Made by a program: the position numbers and the translations under genes. Below the pieces are notes generated by a model. The model made no database searches and had not been told where the DNA came from. It worked only from the letters and a program-made list of their open reading frames with translations. A stretch of DNA of 36,273 nt from Campylobacterota bacterium (GTDB lineage Bacteria; Campylobacterota; Campylobacteria; Campylobacterales; Sulfurimonadaceae): positions 1-36,273 of the forward strand of contig JAMCPS010000025.1 in the NCBI GenBank assembly GCA_023379705.1. The letters run 5' to 3'. This document shows, piece after piece, positions 1-10,342 of this stretch; position 1 is the stretch's first letter, and each line of letters opens with the position of its first letter.

Positions 1-158
1 GACTTCCCGATGGTACAGAGATGATGGGTGAAGAGCTTAATGTCTCTCGTGATGCGGTTGCAGGGGTAGGTGAAGCGATGGCACAGCGTTTGATCGATCA
101 AGGAGCCATGGAGTTATTAAGTCGTGCCGAAGCTATGGCAAACGGACACAAAGCATGA
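1..158 (+). CDS. hemC: Hydroxymethylbilane synthase (porphobilinogen deaminase), C-terminal end only
   Basis: Only the last 51 codons are in the window, read from base 3 to the TGA at 156-158. The peptide starts LPDGTEMMGEE and ends in a helix-like tail (AMAQRLIDQGAMELLSRAEA). This matches the C-terminal domain of HemC, where E. coli has APDGSQIIRGE followed by SLAEELLNNGAREIL. HemC polymerises four porphobilinogen molecules into hydroxymethylbilane in haem synthesis. The active-site cysteine region lies upstream and cannot be checked. The stop overlaps the next start as ATGA, so the two genes are probably co-transcribed and translationally coupled. The assignment rests on a short piece but the pattern is characteristic. 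Confidence 0.8.
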   Translation, partial: LPDGTEMMGEELNVSRDAVAGVGEAMAQRLIDQGAMELLSRAEAMANGHKA

Positions 159-1975
159 CACTTGCCAAAACACTGGAGTTATTAAAAGGGCGTAACGAGC
201 TTCGTATCATTGATACCCCTTTGGATATTAACCTTGAAATTCCTCATTTAGCGTATGCCGAAGTCAAAAAAGAGGGGGGTGGTAAGGCCCTTTTGTTTAC
301 CCATCCTTTGGATAGTAAAAATAATAAAACGTTTACGACTCCTGTCGTCATGAACCTTTTTGGCTCGTATGCTCGTACCGAATTCTTATTCGGGCGGGAT
401 GTCGAAGGGGTGGCTTCCGAGATTAAAAAACTGTTGCACATGAAACCGCCGCAAAGTTTTAAAGAAAAAGTAGGAATGTTGGGAGACCTTTTCAACATGA
501 AAGACATTTTCCCAAAAAAACTCAAAACACGCGGTGCGTGTCAAGAGCTGATCGTTCAAGGTGATGATATTGACTTATACGACTTACCGATTCTCACTAC
601 ATGGGAAGAAGATGGGGGTCCCTTTATTACGATGGGACAGGTGTATACCCAAAGCTTAGAGGGAGAAGTGGTTAATCTAGGGATGTACCGTTTGCAAGTT
701 TATGATAAAAATCATCTAGGGATGCACTGGCAAATCCACAAAGACTCCTCCCATTTTTTTGATCAATACCAGCGTGCGGGTAAAAAAATGCCCGTTTCCA
801 TCGGTATCGGCGGCGATCCGTTGTACACATGGTGTGCAACGGCTCCTTTGCCGTATGGGGTCAATGAATTGCTGTTATATGGATTGATTAAAAAAGAGAC
901 GGTGAAACTGGTGAAATCGATCACTACACCGCTGTATGTCCCTGAAGATCTTGATTTTGTGATTGAGGGATGGGTTGATCCTGAGAAAATGATGATTGAA
1001 GGCCCTTTTGGCGATCATACGGGCTATTACACACTCCAAGAGCACTATCCTGCACTGGAAGTCAGCGCCATTACCAGTCGAAAAAATCCGCATTATTTAG
1101 CAACCGTTGTGGGTAAGCCCCCTTTGGAAGATAAATACATGGGTTGGGCTACGGAACGGGTATTTTTGCCATTGCTTCAAACGAATGCTTCAGACTTGAT
1201 CGATTACCATATGCCGGAAAATGGGGTATTTCATAATCTTATTTTGGCAAAGATGCGTATCTTATATAAAGGACACGCCAGACAATTTATGCATCTCTTT
1301 TGGGGATCAGGACAGATGAGTTTTGTTAAGCATGCGCTCTTCTTCGGCGAAGATGCACCAAAGCTGACCAATTATGAAGCGTTAGCAACCTATGCGCTCA
1401 ACCGTTTCTTGCCAAAATGTATTTTTATCACCGAGGGGATCACGGATGCACTGGATCATTCCAGTCCAGAGGCTCTTATAGGTGGAAAACTGGGCATCGA
1501 TTTGACTGCTTCTTATTCTGTGACTGGACCTGAAGTGGTTGATAGCAGTGAGCTTTTTGGATTGATACAACCATTAATGAGTGAAGTAGAAGAGGTGACT
1601 CAATACATGAGACATACTGCTAATCCCATTACGGTTATCAGTGTTACCAAAAAACGCTCACTTGCGCGGATGGCTGAGATGCTTTCATCGTTACAAAGAT
1701 ATTTGAGAGTCGTGATCGTTGTCGATGCTAAAAACAATGACATTCATAATCCGTACATGTTATTGTGGCGTGTGACCAACAATATGGATGCAGGACGTGA
1801 TATTATGATAAATGGCTCTATGGTTTGTGTGGATGGAACGTCTAAAAATCATTATGACGGTTTTGCGCGCCAATGGCCGGGAGATGTAAACTGTACCCCT
1901 GCTGTCGTTGAAAAATTAAAATCGCTTTCACTTTGGGATTTAGATCCTCATCTGGAGAAAAAATACCAACTTTAA
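155..1975 (+). CDS. mqnL: UbiD-family menaquinone biosynthesis decarboxylase (futalosine pathway)
   Basis: A 606-residue member of the UbiD prenylated-FMN decarboxylase family. The family hallmark EGPFGDHTGYY is at residues 282-292, and the prFMN/metal-binding NLGMYRLQV stretch is at about 174-182. In bacteria using the futalosine route, which is typical of Campylobacterota, this longer UbiD type removes the carboxyl group of the prenylated 1,4-dihydroxy-6-naphthoate intermediate late in menaquinone synthesis. Menaquinone is the main respiratory quinone in this group. Ubiquinone synthesis is unlikely here, so I prefer mqnL to ubiD; the symbol is inferred from family and lineage. The ATG overlaps the hemC stop by four bases (ATGA), which fixes the start. 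The enzyme is expected to be cytoplasmic and to need prFMN from a UbiX-type flavin prenyltransferase, not seen in this window. Confidence 0.85.
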   Translation: MTLAKTLELLKGRNELRIIDTPLDINLEIPHLAYAEVKKEGGGKALLFTHPLDSKNNKTFTTPVVMNLFGSYARTEFLFGRDVEGVASEIKKLLHMKPPQSFKEKVGMLGDLFNMKDIFPKKLKTRGACQELIVQGDDIDLYDLPILTTWEEDGGPFITMGQVYTQSLEGEVVNLGMYRLQVYDKNHLGMHWQIHKDSSHFFDQYQRAGKKMPVSIGIGGDPLYTWCATAPLPYGVNELLLYGLIKKETVKLVKSITTPLYVPEDLDFVIEGWVDPEKMMIEGPFGDHTGYYTLQEHYPALEVSAITSRKNPHYLATVVGKPPLEDKYMGWATERVFLPLLQTNASDLIDYHMPENGVFHNLILAKMRILYKGHARQFMHLFWGSGQMSFVKHALFFGEDAPKLTNYEALATYALNRFLPKCIFITEGITDALDHSSPEALIGGKLGIDLTASYSVTGPEVVDSSELFGLIQPLMSEVEEVTQYMRHTANPITVISVTKKRSLARMAEMLSSLQRYLRVVIVVDAKNNDIHNPYMLLWRVTNNMDAGRDIMINGSMVCVDGTSKNHYDGFARQWPGDVNCTPAVVEKLKSLSLWDLDPHLEKKYQL

Positions 1976-2090
1976 CGGATTGCTACATTCATGCACTGCT
2001 ATGTGTTTGATGATAGGTATATTAAGCAATCTATTAGAATTACTAATGTACCATTGATTTACATTTTTTATAACAGGAACTACTATCTTG

Positions 2091-2426
2091 ATGACAAAAT
2101 TTAATAAATTAATGGCACTTTCTTTTTTATTAGCAGCTTCAGTGCTTACCGCAGCAACGTACAAAGGGCAAAAAGCATACATTGAAAGCTGTAAAGGGTG
2201 TCACGGTGGCGGGCAAGAATTGGCGGCTTCTAAAAAAATGTCTACGTGGGAAAAATTTATGGATAAAAAAGGTGAAAAACTTGCCGATATCCATATGTCT
2301 TCTAAAAGAGCGCAAGCGTCATGGGAATATTTTGAAAGTCGTAAGTTTACCAAAGACTCGAGACATCTTGAAGACTTCCTAACTGAGTATGCCAGAGACA
2401 GCGGAAACGTCCCCGCTTGTAATTAA
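2091..2426 (+). CDS. Small periplasmic c-type cytochrome
   Basis: A 111-residue protein with a Sec signal peptide (basic start, then a hydrophobic run ending near ALTAATYKG-like residues at about 20-23) and one haem-attachment motif, CKGCH, at residues 34-38. The mature protein is about 90 residues, the size of a monohaem class I cytochrome c. The distal ligand is not certain; methionines follow at MSTW, FMDK and HMSS. I use the ATG at 2091 rather than the TTG just before it, because AGGAAC at 2075-2080 is well placed for the ATG. It stands alone between mqnL and argH and is followed by a hairpin terminator. It probably shuttles electrons in the periplasm; its partner cannot be read from the context. 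Confidence 0.8.
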   Translation: MTKFNKLMALSFLLAASVLTAATYKGQKAYIESCKGCHGGGQELAASKKMSTWEKFMDKKGEKLADIHMSSKRAQASWEYFESRKFTKDSRHLEDFLTEYARDSGNVPACN

Positions 2427-2444
2427 CTCCTCTCTCCCTACTTT

Positions 2445-2476
2445 AAGCTTCATCCTTTGGGATGATGCTTTTTTCT
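2445..2476 (+). terminator. Rho-independent terminator after the cytochrome c gene
   Basis: AAGCTTCATCC (2445-2455) pairs with GGATGATGCTT (2460-2470) with one mismatch and a four-base loop. A run of six T follows at 2469-2474. It lies 18 bases after the cytochrome stop codon and before the argH promoter. Confidence 0.75.
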
Positions 2477-2490
2477 CAACCAAATTCCGC

Positions 2491-2496
2491 TAAAAT
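2491..2496 (+). promoter_or_regulatory. Putative -10 box of argH
   Basis: TAAAAT in the context GCTAAAATCC, 31 bases before the argH ATG. It resembles the GCTATAATC and GTTATAATC boxes in front of rpsA and mutS in this window. No clear -35 is visible, which is usual for sigma-70 promoters in Campylobacterota. A second possibility is TACAAT at 2511-2516, but that would leave almost no leader. Confidence 0.4.
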
Positions 2497-2527
2497 CCTT
2501 TAACTTTTTATACAATACGGAGAGATC

Positions 2528-3913
2528 ATGGAAAAAATGTGGTCCGGACGGTTTGCACAGGATGCATCGTCACTGCTAGAACACTTTAATGCTTCTATTA
2601 TGTTTGATCAAAAATTGTACCGTGAGGACATCGAAGGTTCTGTTGCACATGCCCAAATGCTTTGCGCTCAGGGTATATTGACTTCTCAAGAATTGGCTTC
2701 GATAGAAGAGGGAATGGCGCAAGTATTAAGCGAGATCGAATCGGGTCATTTTGAGTGGAAAATCGGTGATGAAGATTTGCATATGGCCATTGAAAAACGG
2801 CTCACGGCGATTATCGGGGAAGCAGGAAAAAAGCTTCATACCGCACGTAGTCGAAACGATCAGGTAGCTTTGGATTTTCGGCGCTATGTTTTGCGTAAAA
2901 ACAGTGAAATTATTGTTTTGATTAAAGAGCTTATGGTGGCCGTTGTTGATATCGCTCGTGAACATTCCACAACATTATTGCCTGGTATGACCCATTTACA
3001 GCATGCACAGCCGATTAATTTCGGATTTCATATGCTAGCCTATGCAACGATGTTTAAACGAGATATTGAGCGATTTGAGAGCTCGTATGCACGCAACAAC
3101 GTTTCTCCAATCGGGTGTGCGGCACTTGCAGGTACACCGCATAATATCAATCGCGAAATGACCGCCAAACTTTTGGATTTTGACAGTGTCAGCATCAATT
3201 GTTTGGATACCGTCAGTGACCGTGATTTTGCACTTGAAATTCTTTTTAATATTTCTACATTGATGATGCACATTTCACGTCTTTCAGAGGAAATTATTCT
3301 TTGGTCAAGCTATGAGTTTCGTTTTGTGGAACTCTCCGATGAATATTCAACAGGTTCATCGATCATGCCGCAAAAGAAAAATCCGGATGTTCCAGAGTTA
3401 TTACGAGGGAAAACAGGGCGTGTTTACGGAAACCTTATGGGGCTTCTTACGGTTATGAAGGGACTTCCATTGGCGTATAACAAAGATACCCAAGAAGATA
3501 AAGAGGGAGTGTTTGACAGCGTAGAAACGGCAGAGATTTCACTGGAAATTTTGCGTGAAGCCCTTAAAACGATGAGCGTTAAAAAAGAAAATATGGAAAA
3601 TGCGTGCAAACTTGGCCATTTGAGTGCAACCGATTTGGCTGATTATCTGGTTGAACATTGCGGTGTACCGTTTCGTGAAGCACACTTTATTACCGGAAAA
3701 GCGGTTGCTCGTGCAGAAGTCTTAGGAATTGATCTAAGTGAGATTGAATTCTCGGAGCTTCATGCAATTGATGAGCGCATCAAAGAGGATGTCATTCGCT
3801 ATTTGAGCATTGAACACTCGATGAATGCCCGCACATCCCAAGGGGGCACGGCTGAAGTGCGTACTTTGGAGCAGATTGTCTATTTTGACCATTATTTACA
3901 GGAGACCAAATGA
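2528..3913 (+). CDS. argH: Argininosuccinate lyase
   Basis: A 461-residue protein, the usual length for ArgH. It cleaves argininosuccinate to arginine and fumarate, the last step of arginine synthesis, as a cytoplasmic homotetramer. The fumarase/aspartase superfamily signature [12 protein letters not shown] is at residues 276-287 and contains the flexible-loop catalytic serine. HTARSRNDQ at 104-112 and THLQHAQP at 155-162 (catalytic histidine region) are also conserved. The start has a good ribosome site (GGAGA at 2519-2523). The stop overlaps the next start as ATGA, so argH and the OsmC-like gene form a two-gene transcription unit. Nothing is missing or unusual. Confidence 0.96.
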   Translation: MEKMWSGRFAQDASSLLEHFNASIMFDQKLYREDIEGSVAHAQMLCAQGILTSQELASIEEGMAQVLSEIESGHFEWKIGDEDLHMAIEKRLTAIIGEAGKKLHTARSRNDQVALDFRRYVLRKNSEIIVLIKELMVAVVDIAREHSTTLLPGMTHLQHAQPINFGFHMLAYATMFKRDIERFESSYARNNVSPIGCAALAGTPHNINREMTAKLLDFDSVSINCLDTVSDRDFALEILFNISTLMMHISRLSEEIILWSSYEFRFVELSDEYSTGSSIMPQKKNPDVPELLRGKTGRVYGNLMGLLTVMKGLPLAYNKDTQEDKEGVFDSVETAEISLEILREALKTMSVKKENMENACKLGHLSATDLADYLVEHCGVPFREAHFITGKAVARAEVLGIDLSEIEFSELHAIDERIKEDVIRYLSIEHSMNARTSQGGTAEVRTLEQIVYFDHYLQETK

Positions 3914-4374
3914 AAATTACCGTAAGTCACCAAGATGCAATGAAATTTGTTGCCAAAACCGAAAAAAGCAGTTTTATCATCGATTGCCCTCAAATCTCTC
4001 CGATTGAGTATTTTTTAAGCGGCATTATCACGTGCAGTGCAACCGATATCATTATGTTGCCAAAGCAGCAAGGGTTTGAAGTAACAAACTTGCAAGTAGA
4101 GGGAGAAGTGGTACGAAATGAAGAGGCTCCGAAAAAGTTTAATACGCTTCATTTGGAATACCGTTTTGATTCCAACGCGGAGGATACCCTTGCCGCACGC
4201 TGGGTAATGGCGAGTTTAGAAACTTATTGTTCCACGATCAATACCATTCGCGACACGACAGCCATCACCTACACGATCACGCATAATGGAAAAGTGATCC
4301 GTGAAAATGAAAAAATGATCAGCGGCGGGGGCAGTGCCGTTGATTTCGGCACTCTTCAAGGGTGTAATGCCTAA
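3910..4374 (+). CDS. OsmC-family protein
   Basis: A 154-residue protein that fits the OsmC/Ohr fold. [18 protein letters not shown] (about residues 32-49) corresponds to the family stretch SPxELLLxxLxxCxxxD with the first redox cysteine. [10 protein letters not shown] (about 100-109) carries the second conserved cysteine region. Family members reduce organic hydroperoxides using a cysteine pair; the peroxidase role is inferred because many OsmC proteins are uncharacterised. The gene overlaps argH by four bases (ATGA). Its stop codon abuts the stop of the convergent HIT gene with no spacer. The last 14 residues are glycine-rich with a cysteine near the end (QGCNA), which is not part of the core fold. 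Confidence 0.75.
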   Translation: MKITVSHQDAMKFVAKTEKSSFIIDCPQISPIEYFLSGIITCSATDIIMLPKQQGFEVTNLQVEGEVVRNEEAPKKFNTLHLEYRFDSNAEDTLAARWVMASLETYCSTINTIRDTTAITYTITHNGKVIRENEKMISGGGSAVDFGTLQGCNA

Positions 4375-4731
4375 TTAAAAAAAGTCTTTACTGTCCGCAT
4401 CGGCAAAATGACCCCATTTCAGATGGGCACCGCCTAAAAGATGAAAGTGGAGATGTTTAACTTCTTGCGCTCCGTCTTCGCCAATATTACTGATAATACG
4501 GTAGCCGCTTTCATCAATACCAACTTCTTTGGCTACATTTTGCATAAAAGTAGCCATTTCTCCCATAACTTCGCCTGGAATATCATTAAAACTGTCATAG
4601 TGTGCTTTTGGGATAATGAGGACATGAACAGGCGCTTTTGGATTGATGTCATGAAACGCATAAAAACTTTCATTCTCAGCAACCATGTTTGAGGGGATTT
4701 CTTTCGCTACGATTTTACAAAAAATACACAT
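4375..4731 (-). CDS. HIT-family (HINT-type) nucleotide-binding protein
   Basis: A 118-residue protein of the histidine-triad family. It starts CIFCKIVAKEIPS, the zinc-cysteine start typical of HINT proteins. It has FHDINPKAPVHVLIIPK in the middle and the triad HLHFHLLGG near the C-terminus. HINT enzymes hydrolyse purine nucleoside phosphoramidates and AMP-lysine-type bonds; the cellular substrate is unknown. I start at the ATG at 4731, where AAGGTG sits six bases upstream on this strand, rather than eight codons further out. A -10-like TACAAT (4754-4759) overlaps the longer start. The position next to pheS is the same in Helicobacter pylori. Confidence 0.88.
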   Translation of the reverse strand: MCIFCKIVAKEIPSNMVAENESFYAFHDINPKAPVHVLIIPKAHYDSFNDIPGEVMGEMATFMQNVAKEVGIDESGYRIISNIGEDGAQEVKHLHFHLLGGAHLKWGHFADADSKDFF

Positions 4732-4753
4732 GTTACACCTTTTTTTTATCCTC

Positions 4754-4759
4754 ATTGTA
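4754..4759 (-). promoter_or_regulatory. Putative -10 box of the HIT gene
   Basis: On the minus strand this reads TACAAT in the context GCTACAATG, about 23 bases upstream of the chosen HIT start. Together with the pheS -10 box at 4818 it makes a divergent promoter region. No -35 is evident. Confidence 0.4.
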
Positions 4760-4817
4760 GCATACAGATGAAGCCTTGAAGCTTATTGTAAAAGAGATTT
4801 GATTACAATTGCCTAAC

Positions 4818-4823
4818 TATAAT
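4818..4823 (+). promoter_or_regulatory. -10 box of the pheS operon
   Basis: A perfect TATAAT in the context AACTATAATG. Transcription would start near 4830, just before the GGAGA ribosome site at 4831-4835. The first in-frame ATG of pheS (4822) lies inside this box, so it should not be part of the message. Confidence 0.55.
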
Positions 4824-4842
4824 GAATGATGGAGATTTAGCT

Positions 4843-5835
4843 TTGGAAGAGTGGTACAACGCTATAAAATCGGCCGATACAATTGATAAAATTGAAGAGA
4901 TTCGTATTTCTATCTTTGGCAAAAAAGGGATAATGAACGCTGAGTTCGCCCGTATGAAAGATGTTCCTGACGCTGAGAAAGGGATGTTTGCAAAAGAACT
5001 CAATATTCATAAAGAGGGGTTGAACGCTTTACTCTTGGAGCGTAAACTTGTTTTGGCACTTGCGCATCTTGAGCAGACGATGAAAGAAGAAGCAATTGAC
5101 GTAAGTCTTTATGCTGCTTCCAGCGAGAGGGGAAGCCTGCATCCCGTTTTGGAAACCATGGATCGAATTGTTGAATATTTTACGGCAATGAACTTTTCGG
5201 TTCAAACAGGGCCTATGGTCGAAGACGATTTTCATAATTTTGAAGCGTTAAACCTCCCGAAATATCATCCTGCACGCGATATGCAGGATACTTTTTATTT
5301 CAAGGACTCTATGCTTTTGCGAACCCATACTTCACCGGTACAGATTCGTACTATGTTAAGCACTCAGCCGCCGATTCGTATGATTGCGCCGGGAGCCGTA
5401 TTTCGCCGTGATTACGATTTGACGCATACTCCCATGTTCCATCAAGTCGAGGGATTGGTCGTAGAAGAAGCGGATAAAGTCTCTTTTTCAAATCTGAAGT
5501 ACATTCTGGAAGATTTTTTGAAAACGATGTTCGGGGACATTGATGTCCGTTTTCGTCCGAGTTTTTTCCCGTTTACAGAGCCTTCAGCCGAAGTAGATAT
5601 CAGCTGTATTTTTTGTGCAGGTGAGGGATGCCGTGTTTGTTCAAAAACAGGTTGGTTGGAAGTTTTAGGATGCGGCATCGTTGATCCAAATGTCTTTAAA
5701 GCTGTGGGTTATGAAAATGTCAGCGGTTATGCCTTCGGCCTTGGAGTTGAACGTTTTGCGATGCTGATACATCGTATCGGAGATTTGAGATCCCTATTTG
5801 AGGGTGATGTTAGATTATTGGAGCAGTTTAGATGA
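4843..5835 (+). CDS. pheS: Phenylalanine--tRNA ligase alpha subunit
   Basis: The catalytic alpha subunit of the heterotetrameric class II enzyme that charges tRNA-Phe. Class II motifs are visible: motif 1 region [15 protein letters not shown], motif 2 [18 protein letters not shown] and motif 3 [15 protein letters not shown] near the end. A cysteine cluster (CIFC, then CRVC, within about 15 residues) precedes the C-terminus, as in many bacterial PheS. I use TTG at 4843 as the start, giving 330 residues, the usual epsilonproteobacterial length. GGAGA lies seven bases upstream, and the ATG at 4822 sits inside the -10 box. The N-terminal part (residues 1-80) is the tRNA-binding coiled coil. The stop overlaps pheT as ATGA, ensuring matched subunit synthesis. 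Confidence 0.93.
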   Translation: MEEWYNAIKSADTIDKIEEIRISIFGKKGIMNAEFARMKDVPDAEKGMFAKELNIHKEGLNALLLERKLVLALAHLEQTMKEEAIDVSLYAASSERGSLHPVLETMDRIVEYFTAMNFSVQTGPMVEDDFHNFEALNLPKYHPARDMQDTFYFKDSMLLRTHTSPVQIRTMLSTQPPIRMIAPGAVFRRDYDLTHTPMFHQVEGLVVEEADKVSFSNLKYILEDFLKTMFGDIDVRFRPSFFPFTEPSAEVDISCIFCAGEGCRVCSKTGWLEVLGCGIVDPNVFKAVGYENVSGYAFGLGVERFAMLIHRIGDLRSLFEGDVRLLEQFR

Positions 5836-8165
5836 TCGTTACTAAAAATTGGTTAGATGAGTGGATTGATCTAAGCGGGGTTGAAACACAACAGCTTCTT
5901 AAAACCTTAAATGCAATTGGATTGGAAGTTGATCGTCATGATACTATTTGTGTACCGGATAAAATTGTAATCGGCTATGTAGAGAGCTGTGAACGTCATC
6001 CTGATGCGGATAAACTCAATGTATGTCAAGTAAATACGGGCAATGATGTACGCCAAATTGTTTGCGGTGCATCCAATGTACGTGCCGGTATTCATGTCGC
6101 CGTAGCGATGGTGGATGCAGTGCTTCCGGATGGATTGAAAATCAAAGCGGCAAAACTGCGCGGTGTAGAGTCACTGGGAATGATCTGTTCGGCAAAAGAG
6201 ATCGGACTTCCTGCTATGGGCGAGGGGATTATGATTCTTGATGAGAGCATCGGAAAGCTTGTTATCGGAAAAGAACTGAACACGTATCCATTGTTTTGTG
6301 ATGACATTATTGAGATTGAATTGACGGCTAATCGTGGAGATTGTCTAAGTATTCACGGTATTGCACGTGATTTGAGTGCCGCTTTTAATAAAGATCTAAA
6401 AGAGGTCCGTCAAAAAGAAGAACAAGAGGGGCGACTGGGAATAGGTCGTATTCTACAGCTTCAACATACAGAGACATTTGACACGGAACTTCTTTTTGGA
6501 GCTGTGGATATCAAAGAGTTGAACGTTCCGTTTTTGATTGCGGCACGTATGGCGATTATTGAAGAGAGTTATGAGACGGTTCTTGATGCATTTTTACAAT
6601 ATACAACCCATAATACTGGGGTTATTTTACGAGCGTATCCTTTTGTCATGCTCGAAGAGACTCCTAATGCTAAATCCATTATCTCTCTTGCAAAAGATGA
6701 GAAGGGTTATGCTTCATTGTATGGCAAAGAAAAACTCTCAGTAATTGGGGTTTCACAGCAAAAAGAGGCTCGTTTTAGTGCACATGAAGGGCTTGCAATC
6801 ATTGAAGCCAGCTACATCCCACCTGAAATTATTTCACAAATGATGGGTGAAACGAAAATTGAGAGTTGTCCTCATTATTACCGTACCTCAAGAGGCAGTG
6901 AGCCAAAACTTGATGCGGGTATGCGTTTTACGATGAATTTGTTTGAACAATATTCACAATCCACCATTTATGCCGGTCACTTAGAACTTCAAACCCCTAA
7001 AGAAGCGCGTGTAATTACGATGTGTGAGAGTGAATTTGAATCTTTTATCGGGATGAAGGTTGATAAAACAACGTTAACCCATATCTTAAAAAACTTGGGA
7101 ATGGTTGTCAGTAAGCCAAAAGCGTCAATCTTTGCAATCACAATACCTCATTTTAGGCATGATATCATTAATCGTCAAGATATTATTGAAGAAATTGTTC
7201 GCATTGTGGGTATTGACAATATCCCTTCAAAACCGCTTGTTTTTGCAGAGAATAACCAAAACACAGTCGATTTTGAGGAATACCGTAAAACACGAATGTA
7301 TCGGCAGCGTGCGGCACAAAGCGGTTTTTTTGAGAGTGTCCATTTTGTTTTCAATGAGCGCGCTACGTTAGAGCGTTTTGGATTCACGTGTACCGATGAG
7401 GGTAAAGAGCTTCTTAACCCGATAACCGCAACGATGGATACTCTTCGTCCAACGTTACTCATGGGGCTGTTGCTTTCCGCAAGTGCCAATGTCAAAGTCA
7501 ATCAGAAGAAAATTGCTTTATTCGAATGCGGGATGGTTTTTGATGTCAACCGTAATGAGACTAAGCGTATTTCATTTATTATCAGTGGCGCATCTCAGAT
7601 GGATAAACTTTCCAATGCTGGAAAAGCACCGGCTATCGATTTTACGACGTTCACTCAGCGTATTAGTGATATCGTAGGGAGTTTTGAGATGACTGCGCAC
7701 ACAACGACGCACAGCTTGGCTCATCCGTATATGTGTGCTAAAGTTATAATAGCGGGTCGTGAAGCCGGAGAACTTTTCAGAGTTCATCCACAGGTGGAAG
7801 AGGAACTTGATCTTGGACACACCTACGTATGTGAGCTTGATATGGATCAACTCGCGTTTGGATTAATTCAAGCTAAACCGTTTTCAAAATATCAGGCATC
7901 TTTTAGAGATTTGAGTATTTTAATTCCCAAATCACTGACGTATGAAGCGATTAAAGAGGTCATAGCCAAGCACGTAAGTGCAGAGATTAAGCGTTATTAT
8001 CCGGTTGACCGTTATGCATCGGAAAGCTTAGGAGACAAAGTGAGTCTTAGTTTGCGTTTTGTTTTGCAATCAGAAGAAAAAACACTTGAAGAAGAAGAGA
8101 TAACCGCAGCGATCGAGTGGATTTTGACAGGACTTAAAGAAGAACTGGGAGTGAGCTTGCGATGA
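5832..8165 (+). CDS. pheT: Phenylalanine--tRNA ligase beta subunit
   Basis: A 777-residue beta subunit, the usual length. Domains in order: an EMAP-like tRNA-binding OB fold at about 40-150 ([12 protein letters not shown] and CGASNVRAG), the B3/B4 editing region at about 210-380, the B5 domain at about 395-465 ([20 protein letters not shown]), a degenerate class II core, and the C-terminal anticodon-recognition FDX-ACB domain from about 685 (FRDLSILIP). The B3/B4 domain normally hydrolyses mischarged Tyr-tRNA-Phe. The gene is coupled by ATGA overlaps to pheS upstream and aroA downstream, so it sits inside a continuous operon. Confidence 0.95.
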   Translation: MIVTKNWLDEWIDLSGVETQQLLKTLNAIGLEVDRHDTICVPDKIVIGYVESCERHPDADKLNVCQVNTGNDVRQIVCGASNVRAGIHVAVAMVDAVLPDGLKIKAAKLRGVESLGMICSAKEIGLPAMGEGIMILDESIGKLVIGKELNTYPLFCDDIIEIELTANRGDCLSIHGIARDLSAAFNKDLKEVRQKEEQEGRLGIGRILQLQHTETFDTELLFGAVDIKELNVPFLIAARMAIIEESYETVLDAFLQYTTHNTGVILRAYPFVMLEETPNAKSIISLAKDEKGYASLYGKEKLSVIGVSQQKEARFSAHEGLAIIEASYIPPEIISQMMGETKIESCPHYYRTSRGSEPKLDAGMRFTMNLFEQYSQSTIYAGHLELQTPKEARVITMCESEFESFIGMKVDKTTLTHILKNLGMVVSKPKASIFAITIPHFRHDIINRQDIIEEIVRIVGIDNIPSKPLVFAENNQNTVDFEEYRKTRMYRQRAAQSGFFESVHFVFNERATLERFGFTCTDEGKELLNPITATMDTLRPTLLMGLLLSASANVKVNQKKIALFECGMVFDVNRNETKRISFIISGASQMDKLSNAGKAPAIDFTTFTQRISDIVGSFEMTAHTTTHSLAHPYMCAKVIIAGREAGELFRVHPQVEEELDLGHTYVCELDMDQLAFGLIQAKPFSKYQASFRDLSILIPKSLTYEAIKEVIAKHVSAEIKRYYPVDRYASESLGDKVSLSLRFVLQSEEKTLEEEEITAAIEWILTGLKEELGVSLR

Positions 8166-9439
8166 TGCGTGCATGTGTTGAATCTGCGGATGCCTTTAGT
8201 TTTAAAAGCGATGCAATAGCCGGTGATAAATCCATTTCACACCGATCAGCGATGTTTGCTGTTTTAGCGCAGGGTGAGAGCCGTATTGAAAATTTCTTAC
8301 GTGCAGAGGATACGCTCAATACGTTGAAAATTGTAGGGCAATTGGGAGCAGATATTCACGATGACGGATCCGTGATCACCATCACCTCCAATGGAATCAA
8401 AGAGAGTTCTGAAATATTGGATTGTGGCAATTCAGGGACAGGAATGCGCCTTTTTTGCGGACTGCTTTCCTCTGCGCAGGGGCATTTTATCCTTACAGGA
8501 GATGAATACCTCAAGCGTCGTCCGATGAAACGGGTTACTCAACCGCTTCGCAATATCGGTGCGAAACTTGATGGTAGGGCTGATGGGGATTTGGCTCCTC
8601 TTTCTATACGCGGCGCTTCTTTGCAAGCGTTTAACTATGAATCCAAAATTGCTTCAGCCCAAGTAAAAAGTGCCATGATATTAGCCGCATTGCGTTCGGA
8701 TGGCGTGTGTACCTATTATGAGCCTGAACTTAGCCGTGACCATACAGAGCGGATGCTCAAGGGAATGGGGGCGCATATTGAGACACAGGGGCTAATTACG
8801 AAAGTGTGGCCGCTTGAGAAGGCATTGAAACCCTTAAACATACGTGTTCCTGCCGATCCTTCCAGTGCTTTTTTCTTTGCGGTCGCGGCAGCGATTACTC
8901 CCAATGCAAGTGCAGTATTGGAAGGCGTTACTCTCAATGTGACCCGTATTGAAGCGTTTAAAGTGCTGGAGCGTATGGGAGCGAACATTACGTATGATAT
9001 TACGGATGAACGCTATGAACCTATCGGTACTATTACGGTTAAAAGTGCTCCTTTAAAAGCAGTAGTCGTAGAGGAAAACATTTCGTGGCTTATTGATGAA
9101 CTTCCTGCCCTTTCGATTGCTATGGCATGTGCCAGCGGACAAAGCATCATTAAAAATGCCGAAGAGTTGCGGGTTAAAGAGTCTGATCGTATTAAAACCG
9201 TGGTTGATAATCTCAATTTATGCGGCATCACTACGGAAGAATATCCTGACGGATATGCCGTAAATGGGGGCACTTTACGTAAAGCGTGCGTTAACAGCTA
9301 CGGCGATCATCGTATCGCTATGAGTTTTTTAATAGCAGGATTACGATGTGGTATGGAAGTGGAAGATATCGAGTGTATTAATACCTCATTTCCGAATTTT
9401 TTTGAGTTATTAGGGCAATGTACGAAGGTAATACGATGA
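8162..9439 (+). CDS. aroA: 3-phosphoshikimate 1-carboxyvinyltransferase (EPSP synthase)
   Basis: A 425-residue enzyme joining shikimate-3-phosphate and phosphoenolpyruvate in the shikimate pathway. Visible signatures are GDKSISHR (21-28), GNSGTGMR (89-96), [10 protein letters not shown] (about 120-129), SAQVKSA (165-171), LRVKESDR and the near-terminal DHRIAMS. The RPMxRVxxPL pattern is closer to class II EPSP synthases than to the E. coli type; this is by eye only. The start is one of two adjacent ATG codons, and the first overlaps the pheT stop as ATGA. The stop overlaps the ispH start in the same way. Placing aroA between pheT and ispH matches the Helicobacter order. Confidence 0.95.
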   Translation: MMRACVESADAFSFKSDAIAGDKSISHRSAMFAVLAQGESRIENFLRAEDTLNTLKIVGQLGADIHDDGSVITITSNGIKESSEILDCGNSGTGMRLFCGLLSSAQGHFILTGDEYLKRRPMKRVTQPLRNIGAKLDGRADGDLAPLSIRGASLQAFNYESKIASAQVKSAMILAALRSDGVCTYYEPELSRDHTERMLKGMGAHIETQGLITKVWPLEKALKPLNIRVPADPSSAFFFAVAAAITPNASAVLEGVTLNVTRIEAFKVLERMGANITYDITDERYEPIGTITVKSAPLKAVVVEENISWLIDELPALSIAMACASGQSIIKNAEELRVKESDRIKTVVDNLNLCGITTEEYPDGYAVNGGTLRKACVNSYGDHRIAMSFLIAGLRCGMEVEDIECINTSFPNFFELLGQCTKVIR

Positions 9440-10269
9440 AAATACAATTAGCAGAGAATTACGGATTTTGTTTTGGCGTTAAACGTGCGATAAAAATTGC
9501 GGAAGAAAACCGTAACTCTGCAACCTATGGACCATTGATTCATAATGCGAATGAGATTGATCGCCTTAAACGTGATTTTAATGTCGCTTTGAGTGAAAAT
9601 TTGGACAGCTTTCACTCAGGTGATACGGCGGTTATCCGTACACACGGAATTCCAAAAGAGGAACTTTCTCTTTTGCATGAGCGTCAGGTCAATGTGATTG
9701 ATGCAACGTGCCCATACGTCACCAAGCCTCAGCAAATTTGTGAAGAGATGAGCGAGCAAGGCTATGATATTCTGATTTTTGGAGATGAATCCCATCCTGA
9801 AATCAAGGGGGTAAAAAGCTATGCCTCAGGGTCAGCTTATGTGGTTAACTCTGTTGAAGAAGTTGATCAGTTGCATTTGCGAGAAAAAGTAGCGGTGGTT
9901 GCCCAAACGACCCGAAAAATAGAAGAATATCAGCAAATTGTCGCAAAATTGATGATGACGCACAAAGAAGTACGTGTCTTTAATACGATTTGTAACGCTA
10001 CACTGGAAAATCAAGATGCGATATCCAAATTGGCACAGGAAGCTGACGTAATGATTGTTATCGGGGGAAAAAACTCTTCCAATACCAAACAACTGCACTC
10101 CATTGCCCTGAGTGAATGCCCTGACAGTTACTATATTGAGAGCGATTTGGATGTAAAGTCCGAATGGTTTGTGAATAAAAATCTGTGCGGTATCAGTGCA
10201 GGTGCTTCTACACCCGATTGGATTATTCAGGGTGTCATTGAAAAAATCAAAGCCTTAACGCAACTCTAA
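9436..10269 (+). CDS. ispH: 4-hydroxy-3-methylbut-2-enyl diphosphate reductase
   Basis: The last enzyme of the MEP isoprenoid pathway, an iron-sulfur protein that makes IPP and DMAPP. The three cluster cysteines are at C12 (GFCFGVKRA), C92 ([10 protein letters not shown]) and C186 (TICNAT). Substrate-binding histidines H36 (IHNANE), H70 (RTHGIP) and H120 (ESHPEIKG), and the SSNT motif at 214-217, are all present, so the enzyme looks intact. I start at the ATG at 9436, which gives the standard 277 residues, has GAAGGT upstream and overlaps the aroA stop as ATGA. An in-frame ATG six codons earlier lies inside aroA and lacks a ribosome site. Confidence 0.96.
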   Translation: MKIQLAENYGFCFGVKRAIKIAEENRNSATYGPLIHNANEIDRLKRDFNVALSENLDSFHSGDTAVIRTHGIPKEELSLLHERQVNVIDATCPYVTKPQQICEEMSEQGYDILIFGDESHPEIKGVKSYASGSAYVVNSVEEVDQLHLREKVAVVAQTTRKIEEYQQIVAKLMMTHKEVRVFNTICNATLENQDAISKLAQEADVMIVIGGKNSSNTKQLHSIALSECPDSYYIESDLDVKSEWFVNKNLCGISAGASTPDWIIQGVIEKIKALTQL

Positions 10270-10307
10270 TCTCCTATTTCCTAATCAAAAAAAAAGCATT
10301 TTTACGC

Positions 10308-10313
10308 TATAAT
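10308..10313 (+). promoter_or_regulatory. -10 box of rpsA
   Basis: TATAAT in the context GCTATAATC, 29 bases before the rpsA ATG, in the only gap (73 bases) between ispH and rpsA. The stretch upstream is A- and T-rich with no clear -35. A ribosome site AAGGGAATAGG precedes the start. Confidence 0.55.
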
Positions 10314-10342
10314 CAGCCAATTTTAGTTACAAGGGAATAGGC

